A stretch of 64,000 nt of DNA, from NCBI GenBank assembly GCA_963383645.1, contig OY726565.1, positions 41,195,944 to 41,259,943 on the forward strand. Direction: 5' to 3'. Below the pieces are notes generated by a model, which was not told the origin of the DNA, made no database searches, and worked only from the letters and a program-made list of their open reading frames with translations. Within the stretch, counting starts at the first letter, position 1. Each line of letters begins with the position of its first letter. A program made the translations under genes and the position numbers. The DNA is from Muscardinus avellanarius. Lineage: Eukaryota; Chordata; Mammalia; Rodentia; Gliridae. This document shows positions 10,606-21,595 of this stretch, one piece after another.

Positions 10606-10620
10606 GAGAAGCCACAGATT

Positions 10621-11165
10621 CTAATGTGGTAAGTTTCATTGTTCTGTCTCTAGATTTCTGACAGTGTTGGACATTGTTGTAGAGACTCAATAAATATTTC
10701 CCTTAAAATAAAAAATTAAATAAGTTATGAACACTATTCCAAAGACTATTATAATATTAATAGGAGAGAGCTGCATTATATTAATGTTAAATTAACCAGA
10801 TCATTCTTATAAACATAGTTCAGCTTTTCTAATGCAAAGCCTCCTTTTCCACGTCCCATTACCAGAACAATACACAGCCCATAAGAAACAAAAAGAGACA
10901 TTAACAATAGAAACATAGAAGGCACTATATATATTTGATGTTTTTGGAATTTTATCTTTTCATTTACCAATTAATTTAGGCTATAGAATTATGAATATCT
11001 CTGTTCAGATATCTCAGTATGTCTTCCTATTTTAAAACCTTTATTCATCTTCTCAATTTTCAACATCCAAACTTAAAAAATTTTAAATTGCATGACGATT
11101 CTAAACATGAGAGGGAAAATTAGTTTTCATCAAAAGGACTATACAATATTCTTTAAAAGAAATTG
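10621..11165. other. AT-rich unique DNA
   Basis: No repeat or gene recognised between two SINEs. Confidence 0.45.
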
Positions 11166-11391
11166 AAGCCAGGTGTGGTGGCGTACGCTTGTAATCTCAG
11201 CATTCGGGAGGCTGAGACCTGGAGGATCGCTGTTCGTGGACAGCCTCAGCTACTTTGTGAGGCCCTCTGCAACTCAGTGAGACCCGGTTTCAAAATAAAG
11301 AATTAAATATAGGGCAGGGGGTGTAGCTCAGAGGTCTAATGCCCCTGGGTTCCATCCCCAGATCCGCAAAAAAAAAAAAAAAAAAAAAAAA
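11166..11391 (+). mobile_element. B1-dID-type SINE, full length
   Basis: Complete two-half structure from 'agccaggtgtggtggcgtac' to 'gggttccatccccagatccg' and a pure A-tail of about 24. 'aaattgaa' on both sides is a likely short target-site duplication. Confidence 0.9.
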
Positions 11392-11640
11392 TTGAAAAAA
11401 TATAAGAAAACATAAACAAGCCATGATTGAAGCACTCAACATTGGCACTTTGGGAAAGAATGTCCAAATCTGGTTAGGACAAGAGGAAGAAAGCATATGG
11501 ATTCTAAATCCATCCTAATTCTTGAACTTCAGGTCTTTGAATGGTTAATATTGTATTTCCCTACTATGAATATATTGAAACATTGTGTTTATGACAGTTG
11601 TAACTGCATATTATATCCCAATTTTAAAAGTTAATAAGAG

Positions 11641-11965
11641 AGCCAGGCCTGGGTCCCAGGACTCTGGGCCCTGGGCCGGACCGCAGGTAGCACACCAGAC
11701 CCCTGGAGAAACCGGGCCCAGTACCCTGGTTCCCGGGCAGGGGTCGCGCAAGCACGCCAGCCGGGACCCGGGTCACAGGACTCTGGGCCCCGGGCCGTAT
11801 CACGCGTAACATGCCAGACCCCTTGAGAAACTGGGTCCAGAAAGACCCTGGGTCCTGGGCAGGGGTCAGGCGGGGCACGCCGGACCCCGGGACATCCGGG
11901 GCCTGGGTCGCAGGACTCTGGGCCCAGGTGGAGTAGTATGGAGCACGCTGGACCCATGGGGAAAC
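11641..11965 (+). repeat. 5' GC-rich array of ~120-bp units (copy 1)
   Basis: About 2.7 units. Each holds 'caggactctgggccc', 'cagacccc' and 'gagaaac.gggtcca'. The array begins mid-unit, unlike copies 2 and 4, which start at 'agacccctggagaaacc'. Same units occur inverted at 20,331-20,712 and 30,526-30,923. Confidence 0.85.
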
Positions 11966-12348
11966 CGTGCCAGGTAACAGTGCTACTGAGTGCCTGACCC
12001 CACTACCTCCTCAAACCACACATACTGTCTTCTCTTATTGAGAAAAAAAAAAGAAAATAAAAAGAAAAAAGAAAAGTATCAGAGAGGGGTTAAGAAGGCC
12101 ATGGTGGATGCCAGGATACTGGAGATGCAGACAAAACTTATGCAAATGCACTGGAACTTTGGAAAAATTCCCCATGAAGGAAGACTGCTGTTTCCCTATA
12201 TTGTTAAGAATCTTGGACATCACCTGTAAGGAGAGAGTTTAGCAGAGACCAAGGAGAAAGGAGGTATTGAAAGCGGTCTCCGTGATGGCGGTAGAGACTT
12301 GTATTCAGGAGAAGCAGAAACCGGAGCCTACCAACCTTATTTTTTTGG

Positions 12349-12600
12349 AGAAATTACACCAAATGCCGAATGCTACCATCATGCATGCTTAGGAACACTG
12401 GACAACATTCAGAGTAGAAAAAGAGCTTGGGAAAGATTTGAAATGGTGGAGGCAGTGGCAGTGGCAGTGGCCAGTACTCAGGGGAGGCAGAGGTCTGATG
12501 CATTACACCTGGAACCTTTGAAATAATAACTCAAGAGGCAGAATGCTACTACCATGCACCCTCGAGAACGTGGGACAATTGGTTGAGCAAAGAGGGTGCT
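12349..12600 (+). repeat. 173-bp duplication inside the composite's middle region
   Basis: 'gaatgctac' recurs at 12,368 and 12,541, and the following 'gcttgg' at 12,425 and 12,598, both 173 bp apart. Units are diverged. The same pairing is visible in the old copy at 24,060-24,300. Confidence 0.75.
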
Positions 12601-13960
12601 TGGATTGGAGCCTGCCAAGGGGTGAGGATGGCGATGGACACAGCAAAGCTGGGATTGGAGCCTGCCATGAGGCAAGGCCAGTGCTGGAGCCTCCAAAGCT
12701 TGGATTGGAGCCTGCCGATGGGTTAGGCCGGTGCTGGGGCCAGTGAGGCTGGGATCAGAGCCTGCCGTGAGGCAAGGCTGGTGCTGGGGACTTCGAGGCC
12801 AGGATCGGAGCCTGCCGAGGGGTTAGGCCGGTGCCGGGGCCAATGGCCGACATAGGAGCCTATTGTAAGGCAAGGCCACTACTGGGGCCTCCGAGGCTGA
12901 GATTGGAGCCTGCCGAGGGGTTAGGCAGAAGCCGGGGCAAATGAGGTTGTGATCGGAGCCTGCCATGAGGCAAGGCCAGTGCTGGGGACTTCAAGGCTGG
13001 GATCAGAGCCTGCGGAGGGGTTAGGCTGGTGCCAGGGCCAGCAAGGCCGGGATCAGAGCTCACCGTGAGGAAAGGCCGGTGCTGGGGCCTCCAAGGCCTG
13101 GATTAGAGCCTGCCGAGGGGTTAGGCCTGTGCCGGGGCCAGCGGCCGGCATTGGAGCCTTCCGTGAGGAAAGGCCACTACTGAGGCCTCAGAGGCCAGGA
13201 TCGGAGCCTACCGAGAGATTAGGCTGGTGCTAGGGCCAGCGAGGCTGGCATTGGAGTCTGCCATGAGGTAAGGCCAGTGCTGGGGCCTCCGAGGCCGGGA
13301 TAAAAGCCTGCCGAGGGGTTAGGCTGGTGCCAGGGCCAATGGCTGGCATCGGAGCCTTCCATGAGGCAAGGCCGCTACTGAGGCCTCCGAGGCCAGGATC
13401 GGATCCTGTTGAGGGGTTAGACCGGTGCTGGGGCCAGCGAGGCTGGCATCGGAGCCTGCTGTGAAGCAAGGCAGGTGCTGGGGCCTCCGAGGCCGGGATC
13501 GGAGCCTGCCAAGGGGTTAGGCCAGTGCCAGGGCCAGCATGGCCGGGATCGGAGCTCACCGTGAGGTAAGGCCGGTGCTGGGGCCTCCAAGTTTGGATTG
13601 GAGCCTGCCAAGGGGTTAGGCCGGTGCTGGGGCCCACGGCTGGCATCAGAGCCTTCCATGAGGCAAGGCCGCTACTGAGGCCTCCGAGCCTGGATCGGAC
13701 CCTGCCTAGGGGTTAGACTGGTTCTGGGGCCAGCGAGGCAATCATCGGAGCCTGTGGTGAGGCAAGGCCGGTGCTGGGGCCTCCGAGGCCAGGATTGGAG
13801 CCAGCTGAGGGGTTAGGCTGGTGTTGGGGCCAGCGAGACCAGAATTGGGGCCTCCCATGAAGCAAGGCCGCTGCTTGAGCCAGCGAGGTCCGGATCAATG
13901 CACTGGGTAGCCAGGCCAATACTGGGGCCGTCAAGAGTGGGATCGGTACTTGCAACGCGG
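12591..13960 (+). repeat. 100-bp GC-rich VNTR (composite copy 1)
   Basis: Roughly 13-14 units, each two diverged ~50-bp halves. In this orientation one half reads '...gcctgccgaggggttaggc' and the other '...gcctgccatgaggcaaggc', both followed by 'cggtgctggggcc'. ORFs through it are by-products of the repeat. Confidence 0.9.
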
Positions 13961-14318
13961 CATGCGCAGAGAAATATCGCAGAAAATAAAAATCAAATGC
14001 TTCCCCTAATCAGCAAAAACTAGTAAGAAAGGGGCAACAGGAAGATGTCGAGCTATAGAAAGGGCCATATAGTGAAGCAACTAAGGTGACCAATCAGAGG
14101 GTATGGAATAGGGGAGGATGGAGCCTCTTTAAAGCGCAGGAGGTACATAAACAAATGTATCAAAGTTAATCACCAAACAAGCATGGGATTGAGGGAGGGG
14201 GAGGGAATGGGATGGGGGCTGGATGAGGGCTAATTGGATGATGTGTGCTTGTGTATCCTCTCAAGTCTTGTATTCCAATGTGATATATGATTACAATGCA
14301 CCAATTAAAAAATAAATA
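13961..14318 (+). mobile_element. L1 3'-UTR-derived module of composite copy 1
   Basis: Parallels the L1 3' UTR at 42,237-42,560 block by block: 'aaatcaaatgcttcccctaa', 'ggcaacaggaaga', 'gaagcaactaaggtgacc', 'acaaatgtatcaaagttaat', a G-rich tract (14,192-14,218), 'ggatgagggctaatt', 'gattacaatgcaccaatt'. Sequence is diverged but collinear. Confidence 0.85.
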
Positions 14319-14321
14319 AAA

Positions 14322-14377
<56 letters not shown>

Positions 14378-14382
14378 AAAAT

Positions 14383-14440
14383 AGGGTTGTGGTTGTAGTT
14401 TGGAGGCAGAATGCCCCTGGGTTTCATCCTCAGTACCATA
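14383..14440 (+). mobile_element. 5'-truncated SINE right half in the composite tail
   Basis: 'ggaggcagaatgcccctggg' then 'tttcatcctcagtacc' and an (AAAT)n(AAAC)n tail (14,441-14,475). It lies inside the target-site duplications of composite copy 1. Either a later insertion in the A-tail or acquired with the composite. Confidence 0.7.
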
Positions 14441-14749
14441 AATAAATAAATAAATAAATAAACAAACAAACAAACAATAAAAAGTTAATCAGATAAACTA
14501 ATGACGACCTAAATTAGGGCTCACTGTTATTTTAACAGCATAACTTTTAGACTCCAGAATTCAATGCATCTTTAATTAGAGAAAATATAAGTAAAGGGAA
14601 GGCAAATAAACACAGAGAGAGAATCCCAAAATGTCAGAGGTGTTCAGTAACCTGAGACTTAGTGAGGACCATTGCAGAGAAAGTGCATTTTCAGCCATAT
14701 AGAAGGTCAGTCAAGAAGTAATGACTAGTTTAAAAGCAGTATATATGTC

Positions 14750-14827
14750 TTTTAATATATATATATATATATACATATATGTATATATGTATAATATATA
14801 TGTATAATATATATGTGTGTGTGTGTC
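14750..14827. repeat. (TA)/(TG) low-complexity tract
   Basis: Alternating 'tatata', 'tgtata' and a final (TG)n run. Confidence 0.85.
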
Positions 14828-14859
14828 ATCTTAGCTTTGGATTGTGCATATGGCTAGAG

Positions 14860-15010
14860 CATTGCTTGTATTTTATATCCATTCTATAGAAGAATAAACT
14901 CAGGTTCAGGGAGGTTAAATGGATTTTCTAAAGATCCACAAGGAGCAGCCTGGATTCAATCTGAGATTTAGACTTCAGAACCTTCAGCGCAAGTCTATTT
15001 TCCTGCATCA
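14860..15010 (-). mobile_element. Ancient MIR SINE fragment
   Basis: 'gaagaataaactcaggttca', 'gggaggttaaatgg' and 'gacttcagaacc' follow the antisense order of MIR (…gatgaggaaactgaggctcagagaggttaa…). Old, no duplication. Confidence 0.6.
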
Positions 15011-16520
15011 GGCAGCCTGCACATTAACACAGTATCAGCTTAGAGGAAGCAATAATCTTTCAGGAAGAGGATATCAAAGTGAGATTCTAAGGCAATTTAG
15101 AAGAGCTAACAGAGACCTAATTACTGTCAGCAACTCTCCTCGAGCTTTCTCCACTTAGCCTGGCACTGCAAATGGGGCAAGTTGGGCTTCAAATGTCAGC
15201 ATTTGGAGTCCATATCCCCACCTGCTGTGACCTAGGGGTGGGTCAGTTCTAAATATGAGACCTGATTTAGCATAATAGGTAATATCTGCCATGAGCCTGG
15301 ACATATTAGGTATCATTTTTGCCACTATGCTATAAAGTTGACCAATAGGAATTGATATTATTATCAACATCAGTCTCCAGAAAATGAATCTGGAGTCCAG
15401 GGAGACTGTATTCTCTCAAATCTCATAGTGCAGTGAGCACATGCTGATGCCAGGAACAGATGCCAAGTCGGGCCACCTCCTACCATAAAAGAAGTGAATT
15501 AAGGTCATTACTAAGAAGTCAACATGGCAGAGCAATTGAGGAAAAAAGAAAAAAGCGTAGCTTCTGCTCTCACCAAATCCTGAACATTAAGGATTAGAAA
15601 GGGCCTCAGACCTCATCAGATGCAGCTGGCTTCTGTGACAGCTGGATAATTGTGAGCAGAGGCCAGAGTGAGACACCCAGCCTGCGGCGTGTCTGAGGCA
15701 TCTGGGAGCCAAAAGGAGTGTTGGGGACACTGGCCAGCACTGATAAAGATGGATTTAAAGTGTGTTTAGGGATGTTTCTTCCCCACTAGACTGGAGAACC
15801 AGCACACAGATACCAATCAGTGTTTCTGGTTGGATGCTGAGATGGGCTGAAAGTGCAAATACAGGCACATCTCTTACCTCTTCTCCCAAAATGCAAGCAA
15901 ATAGTTCAGATTTGTCTCTCAAAATATTGCTTCTTTTTCCAATTTTCAAGAAATAGAAGGAATTATTACCAAGAAGATAATTTAATTTAAGGGCAGACAT
16001 CAGGTATTCTTTTATTATATCCGTATCTATGAATATAGAAAACCAAAGAAAAGTTCACAGAAAACCTCTAGTAGAAAATAAAATCCACCTCCCAGGGAAC
16101 CCGAATTATATTCTAATGTGTGTATGTATAAATCTATAAAAACCATAGAGTATCCTGCAGAATATGTTTTTAAAGCGGATTATCTGTTATTTTTGGTCCG
16201 ATGATATATCATTTCTCTTTCTTAAAATTAGACTTTTTGGTGTGGATTTGTGTGCAATTATAAATAATAGTACAAAGACATCTCCAGTGTCCTTTATCCT
16301 GTTTCCCCCAATGATAACATCTTGCAAAACTATACAGTACAGTATCACAAAACAGGTGAGTGCCACTGAAACAGTACGCCTTTCCATCAACACGATGACC
16401 CTGCCGGCTGTCCTTTGGTAGCCTCATCTACTTCACTCTCATTTTCATTCTCCCCTTAACTCCTGGAAATCACTAATCTGTCTCCCACTTCTGTAATTTT
16501 GCCACTTCAAGAAGGTTACA
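15011..16520. other. Unique-looking intergenic DNA
   Basis: Possible further weak MIR-like similarity near 15,220-15,420, too decayed to call. ORFs of 60-85 codons show no recognisable motif. Confidence 0.4.
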
Positions 16521-17000
16521 TAAATAAATGGAATTATACAGCTTGCAATATTGTTCAATGTTATTGGGTGAAATGTTCAGAATTTTAATTAGGTCATTTT
16601 GTTTAGAGGTGCTATAGAGTTCCAAATTTGTGTTGATTTTATTGTGCTTATTTCCTAGATAGTCTATGAATTGTTGGGAGAAGGATGTTGAAGTTTCCAA
16701 CTCTCATTGTAGATTTGTCCATTTTTCTTTTCAGTCTTGTCAGTTTTTTCTTCCCATATTTTGCACTTCTTTTGTTTGATGCATATGTACTTTGTATTAC
16801 CATGTCTTCTTGGTGAACCAGTTATCTTTTAGTACCCTTCTCTGTTTCTTTTCTCTGAAGTCTACTTTATTTAATGATAACATGACAACTTCTGCTTTTC
16901 TATAATTAATATTTGCATGATCTATATTTTTCCTACTTCTGAGATATAGGAATCTTACCTTTTTTCTGCTTTACCACAAAAATTATTTAAAATACTTTCT
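16520..17000 (-). mobile_element. Old L1 (L1M-type) ORF2 endonuclease-region fragment
   Basis: Antisense of the ORF2 endonuclease domain: 'gaagtttccaactctcattg', 'tagatttgtccatttttctt', 'gtcttcttggtgaaccagtt' and 'tctgaagtctacttta' parallel the mammalian L1 coding order around the GDFN motif and the following helix. Many stops. Confidence 0.65.
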
Positions 17001-17239
17001 TTACATATAGTTCACACAAGAGAAAACTCAAGTGGAGAAAAAAGTGCCAGGTATTCACCTATATTGATTTTCTCCCCTCAATGTTTTTCTTCTTATTTCC
17101 TGATGTTCCAAGATTTCTTCTTTTACTATTCCTTGTTTATGAAACCTTCTTTGGTAAATCTGCTTATGACAATTTCTCTTATTTTTTCTTTCAACTAAGA
17201 ATGCTTTGATTTCTCTTTCAGTTTGAGATTTTTTTTGTT

Positions 17240-17958
17240 CTTGTTATAAGAAGTGAAATTTTATTATTTTATTAGTGCATTACAATTATATATTGTAGTA
17301 AGGTTCAATGTAATAAAAACATACATGCACAGCTGGGTGTAGTGGTGCATGCTGTAATTCCAGTACTTGGGAGGCTGAGATAGGAGGATCGCAGGTTTTA
17401 AGCCAGGCTCAACAACTTAGTGAGGCTCTCATCAACCTAGTGAGACTCTGTTTCCAAATAAAAAATAAAATCAGGCTGAGTATATTTCAAAGGTAGAATG
17501 TCCCTGGGTTTACTCCCCAGTACCCAAAAAAATATATGCATATAGCTTTTTATCTATTTTCCACATTTCAAACCCTACTTTCCTCTCCTCCCTTGTTAGT
17601 GAAAATAATTGTAATACCTTCACATCTTGCCATAATATTATTTGAAGTGTTTCTTTTTTCATTTCTTCCTTTTCCCCTTCCTTACTACCTCACCACATCC
17701 CCTTCCACTGTTCTACTTGTCTCTCTTTTCACTTATCTGAAGACCCTTATGTTTCCTATCTTCTCTCTAGCTTTCAAATATGAGAGAAAATACAACTCCT
17801 GACTTTCTGAGACTAGATGAACTCAGCATAATATCCTCTAGTTCCATCCATTTTCCTGCAAATGACATAATTTTGTTCTTCTTTATGGCTGAATAAAATT
17901 CCATTGTGTGTATATATCATGTTTTCATTATGCATTCATCTGTAGATGGACACCTGGT
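17240..17958 (-). mobile_element. L1 3' portion (left of composite copy 2)
   Basis: Terminus 'tagtgcattacaattatata', then after a SINE insertion 'tgactttctgagactagatg', 'ctagttccatccattttcct', 'gaataaaattccattgtgtg'. The L1 is broken by composite copy 2 and resumes at 20,728 ('gccattgtgaattgtgctgc'). Confidence 0.75.
17331..17533 (+). mobile_element. B1-dID-type SINE inside L1
   Basis: 'agctgggtgtagtggtgcat' to 'tgggtttactccccagtacc' and A-rich tail. Flank 'atacatgcac' / 'atatatgcat' suggests a degenerate duplication. Confidence 0.85.
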
Positions 17959-17973
17959 TAGTCCCATAATTTG
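17959..17973. repeat. Target-site duplication of composite copy 2 (left)
   Basis: 'tagtcccataatttg', repeated exactly at 20,713-20,727 beyond the other end of the element: 15 identical bases. Confidence 0.93.
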
Positions 17974-18345
17974 TTTTTTTTTTAATTAATTAATTTATTT
18001 TTTAAATTGGTGCATTGTAGTCATATGTCAATCACATTGGAGTACAAGACTTGAGAGGATATACAAGCACACATCATCCAATTAGCCCTCATCCAGCCCC
18101 CATCCCATTCCCTCCCCCTCCCTCCATCCCACGCTTCTTTGGTGATTTACTTTGATACATTTGTTTATGTACCTCCTGCGTTTTAAAGAGGCTCCGTCCT
18201 CCACTATTACATACCCTCTGATTGGTCACATTAGTTGCTTCACTATAGGGCCCTTTCTATAGCTCAACCTCTTCCTGTTGCCCCTTTCCTCCTAGTTATT
18301 GCTGATTAGGAGAAGCGTCTGATTTATATTTTCCGCGATATTTCT

Positions 18346-19760
18346 CTGTGCATGCTGCGTTGCAAGTACCGATCCCACTCTTGACTACCCCAGTAGTGGC
18401 CTGGCTACCCGGTAGACTGATCCATACCTCAATGTCTCAAGCAGCGGCCTTGCCTCATGGGAGGCCCCGGTTCTGGTCTCGCTGGCCCCCACACCAGCAT
18501 AACCCCTCAGCTGGCTTTGATCCCGGCCTTGGAGGCCCCAGGAGTGGCCTTGCCTCACGGCAGGCTCCGATGCTGGCCATTGGCCCCTGCACCGGCATAA
18601 ACCCTCGGCAGGATTCCGATCCTGGCCTCAGAGGCCCCAGCACTGGCCTCACCTCACGGCAGGCTCCAATGCCAGCCTCGCTGGCCCCAGCACCGGCCTA
18701 ACCCCTCGGCAGGCTCTGATCCCAGCCTCGGAGGCCCCAGCACTGGCCTTGCATCACGGAAGGCTCCGATGCCGGCCGGCCTCGCTGGCCGCAGCACCGG
18801 CCTAACCCCTTGGCAGGCTCTTATCCTGGCCTCTAAGGCCCCAGTACTGGCCTTGCCTCATGGCAGACTCTGATGCCGGCCTTGCTGGCCCCAGAACCGG
18901 CCTAACCCCTCAGCAGGCTCCGATCCCGGCCTTGGAGGCCCCAGCACCGGCCAGGCCTCACGGCAGGCTCCGATGCCGGCCTCGCTGGCCCCAGCACTGG
19001 CCTAAACCCTCGGAAGGGTCTTATCCTGGCCTCGGAGGTCCCAGTACTGGCCTTGCCTCACGGCAGACTCCAATGCCGGCCTCGCTGGCCCCAGCACTGG
19101 CCTAACCCCTTGGCAGGCTCTTATCCTGGCCTCGGAGGCCCCAGCACTGGCCATGCCTCACGGCCAGGCTCCAATGCCGGCCTCGCCTCATGGCAGGCTC
19201 CGATGCCAGCCTCGCTGGCCCATGCACCGGCCTAACCCCTTGGCAGGCTCTTATCCTGACCTCGGAGGCCCCAGTACCAGCCTTGTCTCATGGCAGGCTC
19301 TGATGCTGGCCTCGCTGGCCCCAGCACCGGCCTAACCCCTCGGCAGTGTCTTATCCCAGCCTCGGAGGCCCCATTACCAGCCTTGCTTCAGGGCAGGCTC
19401 CGATGCTGGCTTCGCTGCCCCAGCACTGGCCTAACCCCTCGGCAGGCTACGATCCCGGCCTCAGAGACCCCAGCACCATCCATGCCTCATGGCAGGCTCC
19501 GATGCTGGCCTCACTGGCCCCAGCTCTGGCCTAACCCCTCGGCAGGCTCTGATCCCGGCCTCGGAGGCCCCAGCACTGGCCTTGCCTCACAGCAGGCCTC
19601 TATGCCGGCCTCGCTGGCCCCAGCATTGGTCTAACCCCTTGGCAGGCTCCAGTCCTGGCCACGGAGGCCTCAGTAATGGACTTGCCTTACGGCAAGCTCC
19701 GATGTCGGCCACTGGCCCCGGCACCCGCTTAACCCCTCAGCAGGCTCCGATCACTATCTC
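18346..19760 (-). repeat. 100-bp GC-rich VNTR (composite copy 2)
   Basis: About 14 units alternating a '...cctaacccctcggcaggct' half and a '...ccttgcctcacggcaggct' half. Unit spacing is less regular than in copy 4, with small indels (e.g. an extra 'gccggcc' at ~18,772-18,782). Confidence 0.9.
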
Positions 19761-20330
19761 TGGGGTTATTATTTCAAAGGTTCCAGGTGTAATGTATTAG
19801 ATCTCTGCCTACCCTGAGTACTGGCCACTGCCATTTCCACTGCCTCCACCATTTCAAATCCTTCCCAGGCTCTTTTTCCACTCTGAATGTTGTCCAGTGT
19901 TCCTAAGCATGCGTGACGGTAGCATTCGACATTTGGTGTAATTTCTCCAAAAAAAAAAATAAGGTTGGTAGGATCCGGTTTCTGCTTCTCCTGAATACAA
20001 GTCTCTACCGCCATCATGGAGACCTCTTTCGACACCGCCTTTCTCCTTGGTCTCCGCTAAACTCTCTCCTTACAGGTGATGTCCAAGATTCTTAACAATA
20101 TAGAGAAACAGCAGTCCTCCTTCAAGGGGAATTTTTCCATAAGCTTCAGTGCATTTAGATAAGTTTTGTCTGCATCTCCAGTGTCCTGGCATCCGCAACG
20201 GCTTTCTTAACTCCTCTCCGATATTTTTCTTTTTCTTCTCATTTTTTTTTTTTTTAAATAAGAGAAGACAGTATATGTGGTTTGAGGAGGTAGTGGGATC
20301 AGGCACTCACTCAGTAACACTATAATCCGG

Positions 20331-20712
20331 TCGGTTTCCCCATGGGTCCAGAGTGCTCCGCACTACTCCGCCTGGGGCCCAGGATCCCACGACCTGGGCC
20401 CCGGCTGGCGTGCCCCATGCGACGCCCGTCTGGAACCCAGGGTACTGAGCCTGGTTTCTCCAGGGGTCTGGCGTGCTACACGCAGTTTGGCCCGGGACCC
20501 AGAGTCCCGCGACCCAGGCCCCGGCTGGCGTGCCCTGCGCGACCCCCGCCCGGAATCCAGGATACTGGGTCCGGTTTCTCCAGGGGTCTGGCATGCTACA
20601 CATAGTTCGGCCCAGGGCCCAGAGTCCCGCGACTCGGGCCCCAGCTGGCGTGCCCCGCCTGACCCCCGCCCGGGTCCCAGGGTACTGGGCCCGGTTTCTC
20701 CAGGGGTCTGGC
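20331..20712 (-). repeat. ~120-bp GC-rich units at the composite 5' end (copy 2)
   Basis: 'caggggtctgg' recurs at 20,461, 20,581 and 20,701, an exact 120-bp period, with 'cccagagtcccgcgac' in each unit. CpG-rich. Position at the sense 5' end suggests a promoter role, which is inference. Confidence 0.88.
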
Positions 20713-20727
20713 TAGTCCCATAATTTG
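20713..20727. repeat. Target-site duplication of composite copy 2 (right)
   Basis: 'tagtcccataatttg', identical to 17,959-17,973. Confidence 0.93.
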
Positions 20728-20799
20728 GCCATTGTGAATTGTGCTGCTATAAGCATGAGTGTGCATGTATTCCTATAGTATTCTGACTTTATTAAGAAA

Positions 20800-21595
20800 T
20801 GATTTGAAATTGAAATCTTGACATTTGGATATTTTGAGAAGCTGAATCTTATTTTAAAACTTCTGTATGATGAAAATTTGAATCTTATTTAAAGCTTTTG
20901 TGTGGGTTTTTTTTTTTTTAACACTGTTCTGGCAGAGAAAGGTAGCATAGTGCCTTATTACTTTCAGGTAGAAGTCCAGATTCTCCACTCAGCTTCTATT
21001 GACATCTGAAAAACGAGATTCCTTGTTACCACTAGTCTTAGATGTTCTGGCCCCTCACATGGTTTCCACTGACATGCATTTAAATGATGAGTTTTTTTTT
21101 TTTTTTAAATCAGAGGACAATGATGAAATTCCTGACCTTCACTCTTAGATCTTCTTTGACATTACCGAGAAGGGAGAGGAGGGATCTTTCAATTACTTCT
21201 AGATAGTGACAGACCACCATTAATATAAAGGGGCTTTTTGCAGGCTCACAGGTTGAGCATCTTAGCGACTTACTGAAGCTTCTGAGATACTATGAGTGCA
21301 CGGGTCTCCTAACACCTCATCTTAAAAGGTGGAAGTCCAGGCTCCCACTCAACTGACATGTGCAGGAGCAGAACTAGTCTCTCCCCCACCCAACCCTGTT
21401 TAATTTCACTGGAGTAGAGCAGTTATTGTGCAAACATTTTTGTCCTGCTAGGTTGCTCCTTTCCTGATTTTTGGTAAGAGGGAGAGCAATCTATATTGAA
21501 GCTATATTGAAATGTTTTTGTCTAGAGAATGGGAATTTATGGTTGCTGGCTCTTCACCTACAAACCTGGGATATATGAGGCAAAAAGAAAGCCCA
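20800..21595. other. Unique-looking intergenic DNA
   Basis: No repeat family or coding motif recognised. Confidence 0.4.

Larger units (their letters stand above)
11636..14479 (+). mobile_element. SVA-like composite retroelement, copy 1 (near full length)
   Basis: Sense order: 120-bp-unit array (11,641-11,965), middle unique region (11,966-12,590), 100-bp VNTR (12,591-13,960), L1 3'-UTR-derived module (13,961-14,318) ending 'acaatgcaccaattaaaaaa', then a (GAAA)n tail. The 10-bp duplication 'aaaagttaat' at 11,626-11,635 and 14,480-14,489 brackets everything. A 5'-truncated SINE right half (14,383-14,440) sits inside the duplications, between the tail and the right flank. No protein-coding capacity is seen. 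Mobilisation by L1 is inferred from the tail and duplications. Confidence 0.85.
17974..20712 (-). mobile_element. SVA-like composite retroelement, copy 2 (full length, perfect TSD)
   Basis: Best-defined copy, 2.74 kb between exact 15-bp duplications. Plus-strand order is T-rich tail, L1 3'-UTR-derived module (about 17,990-18,345), 100-bp VNTR (18,346-19,760), middle region (19,761-20,330) and the ~120-bp array (20,331-20,712), so the element points left. It has no ORF beyond repeat-driven frames. It interrupts an older L1 that rejoins cleanly when the element and one duplication are removed. These are L1-mediated insertion hallmarks. The modular build parallels hominoid SVA and gibbon LAVA elements in plan, not in sequence. 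Confidence 0.92.

Noticed and set aside
12591..13960. GC-rich 100-bp array considered as centromeric satellite or CpG-island gene
   Set aside because: Bounded by the composite's other modules and target-site duplications at five loci, so it is an internal VNTR of a retroelement.
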